Source: Uranotaenia lowii (lineage: Eukaryota; Arthropoda; Insecta; Diptera; Culicidae). From it: 64,000 bases of DNA. The notes beneath the pieces were generated by a model, which was given only the letters and a program-made list of their open reading frames with translations, did not search any database and was not told the DNA's origin. The translations under genes and the position numbers were made by a program. Each line of letters opens with the position of its first letter. The first letter of the stretch is position 1. Positions 26,380 to 37,309 of the stretch are shown here, one piece after another. Where the stretch lies: NCBI RefSeq assembly GCF_029784155.1, contig NC_073692.1, positions 427,843,324 through 427,907,323 of the forward strand, written 5' to 3'.

Positions 26380-27440
26380 CTGTCATTTCTGTCGTTTTTT
26401 TCAGATTGTTTACATCGGCAGAACATTGCACAGTGGGGATTTTTGATCAAAAAAGGTACCTATTTCTGTGACGATCGCCTTAACTGTACGAAATTCTGAA
26501 AAAGTATCATTTCTTATGCAAAAAACCACGAGGAATCGAATGGTCTACACCGTTTTCTGATAAAATGACTCTGAATGCCTCATTTTGCCCGATTTCCCCT
26601 ATTTTTTGGGATGTAAAGGTATAATTTCGATTATAGCAATCTACCTTGCAACAAAAAAGTCATATAAATCATACTTATTTATGTAAAAATGTCGACTGAA
26701 TCGATTGGTGTACTCCATTTTTTGATTCTACTACGACAAGAGGCTCATTTTGCCTCTTTTCCCCTAAACTCAAGAAATTTTTCAAAGAAATGCAGTCAAA
26801 CAAAGTGTAATCCAAAAATATTTCATCAGGAAAGGTTATTTTTGGTAGATTTATTTATCCTCTAGCTAATCGTGTCGCTATTTTGCATTATAATGAATAA
26901 AAACGGATAAATATTCCCAACTTTCCCTAGCTTTTTTAAATTTGTGCATAAATTTCACTGTAACAATCGAGCAATTCACAAACCAAATGCAAAAATCAAA
27001 TGATTTAATGTAAAATTTGTCGCTGAATCGAGTGGTGTACACCGCTTAGTTCGCAGCTTACGAAAATAGCCGCAATCGCCCCGATTTCCCATAAAATATG
27101 TATGTTGTATGTTGAAAAAAAAACATTATAACATGTGACTATGCATCCGAAAATGCACAAAAGTGATTGAAACAGGTGTCAAATTCATTGTTGAATCAAA
27201 TGATGTACACCGCTTAGTGTTAAGTTGACGAGGAGAGTCTCAATCACCCCGGTTTCCCCTAAATTCACGCAATTTCTTAGAAAATACATTGTTACAAACG
27301 AGAATTTAATTTAACAAATGCAAAAAAAAACATTGAATCGAGTGTAAAACTTATTGCTGAGCCAAATGATGTACACCGCTAAGCGTGAAGTTGACGAGAA
27401 GAGCCAAAACCACCCCGATTTCCCCTAAATTCATGCCATT
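26380..27440 (+). repeat. Diverged ~165-bp tandem array
   Basis: A module containing GAATCGA(A/G)TGGTGTACACCG, a cysteine-poor spacer and (C)CCCGATTTCCCCTAAA recurs with the GTGTACACC marker at about 26542, 26707, 27034, 27202 and 27368. Intervals are 165, 327 (two units, the middle one eroded near 26870), 168 and 166. Monomers are strongly diverged, so the array is old. The unit length is close to a nucleosome repeat. Confidence 0.75.
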
Positions 27441-27509
27441 TCTGCGAAGAAAAACATGAAGCTAGCATTTTACTAATGCTAACACCTCTAGCCCACAGAA
27501 AGAGTACTT

Positions 27510-27830
27510 TGTATGCCGTGACCGAGACTCGATTTCATGACCTCTGGCTTAGAAGACTGAAACGCTGTCCTCTAGCCACGGTCGGCGACCTGGAGAGCAG
27601 TGGTTCAATTCCCGAAGTGTAAGTAGCTTTGTTATTAAATCTGTGAAAAAGCTACATTAAAATCAATAAAATAAACCTAGATAGACTAGCAATCTAGCAA
27701 TCTGTCATCTGGTTTTCAGAGCAATGTATCAACCGTTTTTGTTCACGGCTTCAGTACGACCTGAGAATCCATTGCTGAGTGGTTAGCAGTATTGGTCTAG
27801 AAGTTACACTCAAAAAAGCACATGGTTTTT
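27510..27830. mobile_element. tRNA-like SINE remnant
   Basis: TGGCTTAGAAGA (A-box-like) at 27545 and GTGGTTCAATTCCCG (B-box-like) at 27600 lie at tRNA spacing on the plus strand. The complement of 27514-27590 also resembles a tRNA-Arg(TCT) body, and CTGAGTGGTTAGCAG follows at 27775. The folds are imperfect, so a decayed tRNA-derived SINE is more likely than a tRNA gene. Confidence 0.35.
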
Positions 27831-29690
27831 TGAATTTTTTGCTGTAAAATGCTTTTGCTGATCTTCTTCGAACAATTGCTAAGAGTGAAGTGGCTTAGTT
27901 GTGAAAATCTTGGGGTCCTGTGAAGAGTTTGAATAGTGAGCGGCGTCAAAGGGATGTTCTGTCTACGGAAAATATTTCGAGATATTTTTGTATTTTTTTT
28001 TTTTTGTCAACTTGACAGCCAATATTCCATAGAACGTTACTAAATAGTGTTTGGTTGATTCATTTCTTTCTATATAAACAAGTTCTAGGTTATTGAAATA
28101 TTTATAAAAATTATGGAAACATAAATGTCACTCTGTATATTGGTATATTTTTGAATTTCAGTTTCATTATTCCACAAATGTATAAGAGGATGGGTAAAAA
28201 ATATTAATGATTCAAGCAAATAGTTCGAAAAAAAAAGTCAAATGAAATGTTGACTTAAATAATGAGAATTCCACAATGTAGGTCGACCATTTGCAACATT
28301 TTTAGGTCGTATTAGGCAAATGCTCAAAACGAATAAGTAGCTAATCATATTTCGATATGACTATTCTTACCTATATTTTATTTAAAAAAAAACGATAAAA
28401 TTTGCTTCATCGCATAGAAAAAAGATTTCTGCTCATGTGCTCATATGATTGATTCACTTCCTCGATAGTTGTTAACGTATTATTTTTTCAATCAATATTT
28501 TTAAAACTTTAATCCACCTTCAATCGCTCAAGAGTTATCTCTTACCTCTTATTATAAACCTTCATGTACATTCATACTTTGGACTAGTCGAAAAATCTTA
28601 CCTGAAATGAAAAGAAAAAAATAGGTTAAAAATATTGGATGACATTGGTGTGACATTACAAAAGCTAGATTTTACATTAATTCATGTGTTCTAACCAAGG
28701 CGTCAATATGTTCGACCGACTCTTTAACAGTGATGAAAAACCTTTAAAAAAGTTAACTCATTTTTGAAGCCTAATAACTTCTTTCTCATCTCGAATCGAA
28801 ATGCAGTTATTGGATGATGAAAAATTGGATTTTCATGTTTCTCCCGAACAAAATGTCTCAAAATCCCATACAAACTTGAGACTCATTGAGCGACCCCTTT
28901 CCGTGATCCGATCTGGCCCAAATTTGGCATGAGAATCAATTTAAGCCTGCAACGCATAAAACTTCTCAGGTTTTGAATTTCCTATACAGTTTGGGGCAGT
29001 CTAATGAGTATGAGTTTTCGTGAAAAAGATTCATGAATCCCCTTTTCCCCCGCACTGCTCTACTACCTTCACTTTCGTCAGGAATGACGGAAACTTGACA
29101 GGGTTTCTCCCTTGCCAGCTTTAAATGAATTCGGTAGCACTTCAATATGTTGATGTTAAGCTGTGCGTACAACTTCTCAACACTGTCTTTTATAAAATAA
29201 CTGTCAAGTTTTTTCACTTTTTCTTTTACTATTACTCTATGACTGACAGTCTTCAGTCCAGTTCTTGCCCTAATCTAATTTTTGGGTTGGTTCTAATTTG
29301 TGTTTTAAGTTTCCGAATTTTTAAATTTATCCAATATGAAAAAAAGATACATCCTAGATGAAATAGCGCGTAAAGTTATAAATCTTAGTATTCTCACTAT
29401 TATTCTTGAAAATTTATCTGCATGCTTGGCAGAAATATATTTGAAGGAAAAAAATTATTTTTGAGGTTTATCTCATTAACTTACTTAGTTGAGATTCACT
29501 GAAAACTTTCCAAAAAATGTTTGAAATTATTTCCAAATCGGCTTTCCGATCAGTTGCAATGAAATAATTACGGAACAAGTTTTCTGAAAGAACCCCAACT
29601 GAAATAATAAGCAGCAAGAGCTCAAAATTATTATCTGAACAGAGCGTGATAACATTGTTCTGATCCAGTGCGCATGTGGGCTAATAATCA
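27831..29690. other. A/T-rich region, mainly repeat-like, with the ratchet site
   Basis: Apart from the splice-like site near 28600, nothing coding. 28740-28960 (ATCTCGAATCGAAATGCAGTTAT..., CCCATACAAACTTGAG, GGCCCAAATTTGGCATG) has the look of an interspersed repeat, but no second copy is in the window. Confidence 0.4.
28595..28630 (-). promoter_or_regulatory. Recursive splice site (ratchet point) candidate
   Basis: On the minus strand a TTAAC branch-like motif and an unbroken pyrimidine tract lead to TTTCATTTCAG|GTAAGATT: a strong 3' splice site directly abutting a strong 5' splice site, with the junction between 28602 and 28601. This zero-length-exon arrangement is the hallmark of recursive splicing in long insect introns. 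It lies about 8 kb upstream of the E75A exon in the E75 direction, so it would act in an intron of an upstream-promoter isoform. Function is inferred. Confidence 0.5.
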
Positions 29691-30500
29691 GTGCCAATAA
29701 AGTGGAACATAGAACAATCATGCAACAAAATAAGCCCAAACGAAGCGAAAAATCAAGAACGAAAGTTCCTGGAAAATTATATAGCACACACACAAAGTGT
29801 ATGTATGTGCAAAAAAAAAATAAAAATAAAAGTATGGATGATCAAGGAAGAACGAAACAATGAGCATGAGCAGCGCAATGGCCGATCGATCGACAGAACG
29901 CGATCGCCAGAATGGTGTACGAACTTACTTTTAAAAAATGTACATTCTAAATCAGAAAACAACAACCCAGAACGCCGCCGTCATGATCCAAAAAGCACTC
30001 CTCCAAAGTGAGTAAGTAAGTAAGTGAAAAAGTATAAGCACAGCGTTTGATGAGCCGGAGAATAAATGTATATCTTACCAAACCAAAGTTGGCTTTGATT
30101 CTTGGCTGCTTAAGACTTTATTTTCCTTTCTTGCTTCCATCTGTGCCTTCCTTCGATTGGCTTGGCAAAACCTTGAATTGTTGGGCGCAAAAAACAAAAA
30201 CGAAACGTGATTTGCCCAAGTAGCATGAAATACCAAGGTCGTAGCCCTATCGCATCGGGTTGGATTGGTGGAACACTGAAACACTTTGGGAGGATCGGAT
30301 TTTCCCTGTGTTTTCTTTCATTGCCCACAAATACATTTTCACGCCAGACTTCAAGAGCTGTGTGCTGTTTGTTTCAATAAGTGTTGGTATTCCTAACTAG
30401 CTTCCCACCTACCTTCTTCGGAATGGTTTTTGTTCGCTGTGAGTAGCTGACTACTTTCACGGTTAGTTCATTCACTTGGTCGGGGTACATGCCAAGTGAA
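29690..30500. other. GC-richer island with microsatellite
   Basis: Unique sequence with a short GTAAGTAAGTAAGT run at about 30012. A good minus-strand donor, TTTG|GTAAGAT, lies near 30077 but follows no convincing coding frame. Could include a non-coding exon; unproven. Confidence 0.3.
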
Positions 30501-31230
30501 ATTGTTTTCTGCGAAATTTTGGAGCAAAAATCATTTTTTTAAATGTCAGTGTGAATAAAAACTATTAATGTTAAATCTCTTATCCCTGATTTAAAAAATT
30601 ACACATTCCGTTAGATTGATTGGTTAAATTTCTAGTTTTATTCAGCATATATCGGTCATCTATCTATCCATCAGTACACTTGAATATTCATACATTCATA
30701 CAAATGAAGAAATTTATTTTGGATCACTATACCAGAAAAAAAGATCTGCCATGGATCATGTCATAACAGAAACATTCTAATCACGTGAATGTAAATAGCA
30801 CGAAAATAAAATTCCCGTATGAAAAGAGTGAGCAAAATAAGACGACAAGTAACATTTCACTTTATTTTTTTATACTATTGCTAACTAGCGTTTGTGTTAG
30901 TATATCATATTGAAAACAATCCTGGCGAACAGAAGATTCTTAAAGTTGCCGAAAATTGCACCGGTGATGTCTCTCATGACCCAAATAAACCATCATATCA
31001 TAACCGAAATATTGAAGATCTCAAAGATCAACGACATAATGGAAAAATATTTTTTTACCAAAACATTCAATTCATAGCATGCTTTCATTTAGGAAAAATC
31101 TTAAATACACCACATTTGAGGACACGAATGGGTTACTAGTCGCTATTTTTGGCTCATGACTATGACACAACTAATCCCGTCCCTGTCCACCAGTTACATT
31201 TTCAATTCTTTTATTGATTCTTCAATAAGC
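30500..31230. other. A/T-rich sequence with a short interspersed repeat
   Basis: 31089-31193 matches 23029-23130. An 81-codon plus-strand frame at 30894-31139 ends inside the repeat and was not accepted as a gene. Confidence 0.4.
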
Positions 31231-31566
31231 TTGCCCGCTTTTATCCGGCCTTGCTGGGATATTCAATACAAAAATTGTAGGAAAGTTAGGTGCTGTCCAC
31301 TTGTTCTAATTTCCTTGAAAAAAGTCTGAATTAACTTTTTTACAAAACCAAATAAAAAACTAAAATTACGCTGTTATATATATTTTTTTATTTGAGTGTT
31401 CACGTGTTATCAAAGTGTTTTCAAAATACAATTTGCAGTTTTGTCCATATTTTTGCAGAATTTGTGTTGAAAATTTGAAAACATATGCCCGGGTTTTGCC
31501 AAATTTTCAGATAAAATAGCCACCAGGTTTTTCCGGCCCGGATACGCGCGAAAATTCTGGCTAATT
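31229..31566 (+). mobile_element. Degraded CCGG-rich MITE copy
   Basis: TAAGCTTGCCCGCTTTTATCC, GATATTCAATACAAAAATTG and the end TCCGGCCCGGATACGCGCG...AATTCTGGCTAA correspond to both ends of the 10393-10845 copy in the same orientation. Confidence 0.65.
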
Positions 31567-32734
31567 CTACAAGAATGCAAAATATCATCGATATGCTGAT
31601 TAAAACTTTCTACTTAAAACTACAATGTTTAGTTTTGTTATATGATAAAAATATGTTTTTGTACATAGTTATAGCCACTAATGTAGTTTGATTATTCTGC
31701 TACAAAGTAAGTAAGACCTGTACTCGAAAAACAAATGTAACATTGTTGTGTTTAACTTTCGATTGAGTAGACGGTACTTTGCTGAAAATTTCATTAATTT
31801 CAATCACAGAATCAAAAGTTTTTCAGAAAAATGGTGCTTCTTTCGGGTACAGGCCTTTTATTTAAAAGGACGTGAACATGTTTGTTCAGTTGAAATTTAC
31901 TGGAAAAATATTAGTGTGGACGTCTCACCAGGAAGTTGAAAACGCTCTTCAAGAAAGTGAAAGGGAATATTTATAATGAATATAAAGATAATGATTAATA
32001 ATAAATAGAAGGCCGAGTATTTATTAAAAACTTTCATATTTTGTAAACCTTTTGTTATAATTTGTTACATTGTTACATCATGTTACACGAAAATTTACAA
32101 ATAATTCATCCAAATTTGAATTATTTAAAAACTACGATTTTAAAATACATAAAATTTGAACTAACCTTGTCGGTTTTTACCCAAATATCGGAAAGTTAGT
32201 TAATTACACTAAGGACTAGCAATTTCGGTGCCTATGTTTTGATAACTGTTTTTGGAAGATTTTGGCGTCCTGAAATCGAATCATTTGTCTATACCTAAGC
32301 TCTTGTTTTGGTGATACGACTTGTGGAAATTTTAAATCAACCGTTTATTAGTTTATCAGTTAGAAAACTAATATCGATTTTCAGGACCATCGATAACGGA
32401 AGTGTTTTTTTATTTTTGTTGTAGCAAAATTTTCAAGAGTTCTAAAATGGAGTTTCTGGTTTTTCTGAATTTCAAAGTTAATGAAAATTTATCCGAAAAC
32501 GGAATGCTAGCGCTACGCCTTCCGGAACAACCTTGGGGTGTTGAAAAGCTGATGGAGAATGGAATTCAACTGCCGGACGGATGAACATTATTTCTCAGAT
32601 AAGTAGTTTGTTTCAATTTATTGCATATAGTTGAAAAAAAGGTTTTAAGGGATTATTTGGGATAGTTTAGCAAAAAACATGAAGTCAAGCAGGAAATATT
32701 ACATTGCATGATTGATTATATTATAAAAAATAAT

Positions 32735-33037
32735 CTTCGAAGTTATCGACGTTTTCCGGTGAGTTTTGGAAGTAGTCGGGACAAATTGCCAGTTGTCCAT
32801 GCGTTTCGAGCTTCTGTAGCGTTCGCTCCTCTTTAGTGGACAGATTGACTGGCCATCGTCTGGACTATTTTGGTTTTGGAAACAAACTGTCCAAAACCAG
32901 AAAAGTTTGAACGAGATGGCCGGCCGGTTTGTCCACTGAAGAGAAGCGAATGCCATATTGGCTCGAAACGTATGGACAACTGGTGGTTTGTTTTGATTAT
33001 TTTTGAAACTCACCGTGGGGCGTCGATAACTTCGAAG
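32735..33037. repeat. 303-bp foldback (long inverted repeat)
   Basis: Perfect 17-bp ends CTTCGAAGTTATCGACG (32735-32751) and complement (33021-33037) continue inward as arms of roughly 140 bp: AGTTGTCCATGCGTTTCGAG pairs with CTCGAAACGTATGGACAACT, and the CTCTTTAGTGGACA region with TGTCCACTGAAGAG. Frames on both strands encode related peptides only because of the palindrome. Confidence 0.8.
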
Positions 33038-33096
33038 TATAAACAATCGTGGTGATAAAACCAAAAATCCAATTATAAAAAATAGTGGAATCTTGT

Positions 33097-33176
33097 AGTG
33101 TTTTGCTGCTAGTTAATGTAATTGATTTGGGATAGGAGTGTTTTGCTAATAGTTAATGTAATTGATTTGGGATAGG
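33097..33176 (+). repeat. 40-bp tandem duplication
   Basis: Two adjacent near-identical 40-bp units, beginning AGTGTTTTGCTGCTAG and AGTGTTTTGCTAATAG and both ending ATTTGGGATAGG. Confidence 0.9.
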
Positions 33177-34563
33177 AGTCAATTGATTTTTTTAACACGC
33201 TTTGTGTAGTTCGCATTATTTCACCTAAGAACATTTATTAACAAAAGCATGTTCGTTCACTTAGATAATTTCAATTGTAAAAAACTTTACTTGTTTAAAT
33301 GTCTCAACAACTTATGGATAATTTTTTGAAAGTTATTATATGCTGCCAATCATTTGCCCAACATGATCCGAAATGCATTACCTGAATCACTTCAATTTGC
33401 TTCTCAAGATACAAAAAGCAAAAGCTACATTACACTAGCATTACCTTAGAAACAAAGATTACTTGTGGGTATATAATAAAATTCTAACTATCATGATAGT
33501 AATCTGATTCCCAAATTCATAAATGTCACAGTCGACAGCTCACAAAAAAACTAGAAAAGATTGCGCTTTACAGATGGTTGAGATTGCGGCAAAAGTTGGC
33601 GTTGTGGATAGAGTTCATTTATTAGGTGATGAAGAACATCTGCATTATTAAAAGTTTTATATAACCATTCTATCTGTTACTAGGTAAATCGTCAATAAAA
33701 AAAAATGATCGGATTTTCATGTTCATTTATCATCGATATACTTGTTGCAATTCAAGGTCGGTTTTTCATATAGAGCTTTCAAATAAAGAATGGGTTAACC
33801 GTCAACTTGATATGGCATTGGATTATTCGACTATATATATAAAAGAATTATTTTTTTACAAATTCATGTTTACACTTTGTAATAGTCGTTATTTTTTATC
33901 GCCATTTAACTTAACATACAGATGACTGCTTATGAACTCGAAGCTTTCTATAGGAACTTAATTAGTTAGGATAATAATATTAATGGTTTACCAAAACACT
34001 AGTCAAAAGTGTCTCCCAATCAATTCCTTTAACCCCTCTCCCATCCAAAATTATTTAGCTAGGATGCAGAGGTGACCTCGGTCCTAAAGCACAAAATAGA
34101 TCTTTCATCCTTTTCTCTTTCTTCCAATCTATCCATTGACTACTAGGACGTGGCCGGCGCCGTTATTGATGTTAAAAAAGAGAGCATCAGTTTTGTGCAG
34201 TGTGAATGAGCTGCCAATCCCAAGCACCATTCATTTGACCTCTGAATAAAATTGATGGCCTCGGTCAATCACGGAGTAGCAACCATTGGCGATGTGGAAC
34301 TTGTTCTACTGAGCCACGCCAGCGATCGTGGAACTCGAAGTGATTGTAATCATAATTTGATTTTGGAACAAGTCAAGCATAAATTTTCTTCAACCATACA
34401 TTTCGGGTTTTACGGTTTAAGGTGGATGTGAGTAGTTAATCAAGCTAAGCTAAGCTAGAAAACTAATATCGATTTTCAATCTACTACCATTCTCCCAACT
34501 CCCATTCAATCAGAGATTCAGAGTTTGCCTAGATATTTTAGTTTCAGAGATACAACGCTTTAA

Positions 34564-35449
34564 CCCTTTAATGCATGACCTTCTTATTGAGAATTACAGT
34601 TATTGATTCAGTAAAATAATAACATTTTAACTCGAATAACAAAACTCAACAGGTTTGAAGTCGTTGTTTTGAGTTTTGTAAAAGTTATGGCCCAAAAAAG
34701 TTGATTTTTTTTTTAATTCTTAGTTCATTTCAATACGGTTTTGCTAATTTCTTCAGAACCTTGTCAATTGGGTGCAGGAAGGGGTTTGTGATTGATTGAG
34801 ATTGAAAAATTTGTTAGAATTTGCAAATCTGAAGAAATAACAACGATTTTCCAAAAACTACTTTTTTCAAAACAATAAATAAATTTGATTTTCGTAATTT
34901 TGCCGCATACTTTGTTCAGTATCTCACACATACATTGAAATATCATAATAAAAATACCATAGGCTAATTTCTTTCAATATTTTTTGTGAATAAATGACCC
35001 AAAAATATCCACGCGTTTTCGAGATATTTGGATTTTGATTAGTGTTGTTTTAAAACAACAATATAGACAATAGGACCGCGGCACGAGCCTCTGTCGTGGC
35101 TGATTTGCTTACATCCAGAACTGATTGTCCCGCACTGTTGGAAGGTCTTCAACTCAACATACGACCACGTGGTTTGAGAAATCGTGATTTCCAGCTCTAC
35201 GTCCCTCTTCGTTTGAATAATTATGGGGCTAACACAGCACTTATAGGTGTAATCAAGACATTCAACCGCTACTCCGAACATTTTGATTTTGACGTTTCGA
35301 GGGATGCATTCCGAAGAAAAATCCTTAAAGCTTTAAGTTTTGTGTAGACCATTGTATTTGTAGTGTCTTTAATTTTAATTTTTAATTTTATCATTAGGAT
35401 CAATATGTGATCTGTTGATGTACAATAAATAATAATATGCATTAAAGGG
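34564..35449. mobile_element. piggyBac-type MITE (886 bp) carrying a LINE fragment
   Basis: Terminal inverted repeats CCCTTTAATGCAT / ATGCATTAAAGGG with TTAA immediately outside (34560-34563 and 35450-35453). With the flanking bases the repeat is 18 bp and perfect. No piggyBac transposase. The right half contains a LINE ORF tail (35063-35347), apparently inserted as a 5'-truncated copy. The left interior is shared with 15118-15370. Confidence 0.85.
35063..35347 (+). pseudogene. 3' end of a non-LTR retrotransposon ORF
   Basis: An open frame from 35063 to the TAG at 35345-35347 reads ...ADLLTSRTDCPALLEGLQLN, then IRPRGLRNRDFQLYVPLRL, then NNYGANTALIGVIKTFNRYS. The arrangement RTDC..LL..(L/I)...PRGLR......VP.R..NYG.N is the segment that follows the reverse transcriptase domain at the C-terminus of many insect LINE ORF2 proteins. 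Only about 95 codons remain; the RT and endonuclease are absent. The following A/T-rich sequence ends in AATAAATAATAAT-type repeats, as LINE 3' ends often do. It is a dead fragment; the family is recognised by pattern, not by alignment. Confidence 0.6.
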
Positions 35450-35453
35450 TTAA

Positions 35454-36120
35454 AAAAATAATTTCCACATTTTTTTTTAAATTTATACAATAATTTCTGT
35501 CATCACTGAAGAAATTTTATGAGTATTTGATATTGAATATTTAAATTCATTTAAGAACTTTGTTGAAGACTGCAAAACGATTTGACTGGTGCCTTGAGAA
35601 ATACCTTAGATTCAATTTGGCTTTTAAGTTCTGAAACATTTCGTCAAATTTCCCGTATTTTGCCAAATTGGAAAAAATAAACAATAAGACAATTTTTACA
35701 ACTCTTTCCTCTGAAGTCGAAACTACTCGCGGTCTTCGGAAAAGTTTATCTTTGAATTGAAACCCTTAATTTCCAAATATTTGTAATACTCTACTACGGG
35801 TTTGTCAAAAAAAAAAAAATTAACAAATGGGTTAAACGAATTTTTAGCTATTTTCCAATGCTAATGTAAAACACGGAGCTGTTAGAAAAAAAAAACGAAT
35901 GGTATATTTAGAATCAGGGCTCAAAACATGGTCTAGAGCTCATTTCACCTTGAAAAAATGTAAATTTTGTTGCCTTGTGTTATTGGCGTTTTCGTTTCAC
36001 TACTCGCATAAACAAATAAAACCGTCCCCGGGACGATGCAAATATATGATTTTCTACATTCACCCCAACAATCACCCCCAAAACTGACATTTTCTACGGT
36101 TTTCTACAGGTTGTTTAAAT
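35454..36120. other. A/T-rich sequence, nothing recognised
   Basis: Short frames only (one of 62 codons at 35899-36087). No repeat ends seen. Confidence 0.4.
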
Positions 36121-36129
36121 TTATTAACT

Positions 36130-37300
36130 CGTGCAAAACTGCTGTTTCTTAGATCTGAGGTCTGAGGCTAAGGAAATATGATCTCAGACAGACCTCAGAC
36201 CTTACATTTGATTGCTGAGATCTCAGACCTAAGACCAGACATTTGAGACCTGAGACTTGAAATTTCAGATCTAGACCTAGGACATGCGACCTTAGTTCTG
36301 AAACTAAAGACCGGAGCGATACCTGTGTAGATCTGAGACGAGAGACATGACAAGCGAGACATTAGACGAGAGAAATGACATGAAAGAAAAGATAAGTGAT
36401 ACTTTAGAAGTGAGGCTTGAGGAGTGTTTTCTTTTTATTAGTTAATCACCCAGACAGAGAAGCGATGACCAAAAAAAAAGGTCATCACTTCGACCGAAAT
36501 TCCCGTTACTTTTATGTAGCCTGATTTTTATTTTCACCAGTCCCTAATTTTTGAAAAAAAAATGTCGGCAACCCTGCACCCAGGTGATAAACCCTTTTTA
36601 AGGATTGCATTCCAAGGTACGACGAGCCATCGCGTCCCCCAGTATGCTACTCTGGTTTCATGGGTGCAATTGGTCGACTCTAGGTACTAAATATATACCC
36701 CTACACCATAAAGTTCACCTGGAGCCATAATTCCCATTCGAACCAGCAACTAAGTCTATACCCGTGATCGTGATACGATTCAAGACTAAGGACTAAAGCT
36801 TGAGCAGTGTGGCGTGAGACATGAGACGTGAGGTGTATGACGTGGGAAGTAAGTCATAAGGAGTGAGAAATAAGACATGAGAGTGAGACGTGAAAAATGA
36901 TACGTGGGAAAAGTTGTGAGATGATGAGAAGTGAGATGTGCAAAGTGAGACGTGGGATCGGTCTCATGATTTACCCTTCATGTAAAATGTTTTATATCTC
37001 TTGCGTCAGGTCTCGATCTCATGTCTCAGTAATGTGAGAGGTTTATTGTATTATTTTTATGTCTCATGCCTCATGCCTCAGTCTCATGTCTCATGTCTCA
37101 GTCGCATGTCTCAGTCTCATGTCTCATGTCTAATGTCTGATGTCACATATCTCAAGTTAATGTGAGAGGTTTATAGTATTATTTTTATGTCTCATGTCTC
37201 ATGTCTCAAATCTCAGATTTCTACATTCCAGTATCATGCCTCACGACTCATTTCAAACGGTTCTGCTCTTAAGTCTCAAGTCTCAGGTCCTACATCTTAC
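36130..37300. repeat. Degenerate GAGACAT / ATGTCTC tract with strand switch
   Basis: 36150-36410 and 36790-36950 consist of GAGACNTGAGAC-type words; 37010-37260 of the reverse-complementary ATGTCTC words. Within the second part AATGTGAGAGGTTTAT.GTATTATTTTTATGTC occurs twice (37031 and 37160), a ~130-bp tandem duplication. A unique spacer at 36430-36780 separates the first blocks. Non-coding. Confidence 0.7.
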
Positions 37301-37309
37301 ATCCTACAT

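Larger units (their letters stand above)
32384..34455 (+). mobile_element. Retroelement A with AAGCT-repeat tail, flanked by 23-bp direct repeats
   Basis: The last ~460 bp (from about 33998, ACTAGTCAAAAGTG, to the AAGCTAAGCTAAGC tail ending near 34456) is shared with elements at 48742-49218 and 51358-51745. The whole segment is flanked by a perfect 23-bp direct repeat (32361-32383 and 34456-34478, beginning TAGAAAACTAATATCG). A low-complexity tail plus a long duplication fits target-primed reverse transcription. No RT domain is readable. It encloses a foldback at 32735-33037 and a 40-bp tandem duplication at 33097-33176. Confidence 0.65.

Noticed and set aside
32699..33064. 121-codon minus-strand frame with a related plus-strand frame
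   Set aside because: The two peptides resemble each other because the DNA is a palindrome (32735-33037), not because of coding.
33382..33395. Second recursive splice site (CAG|GTAATG on the minus strand)
   Set aside because: No pyrimidine tract precedes the AG, and it lies inside a retroelement.
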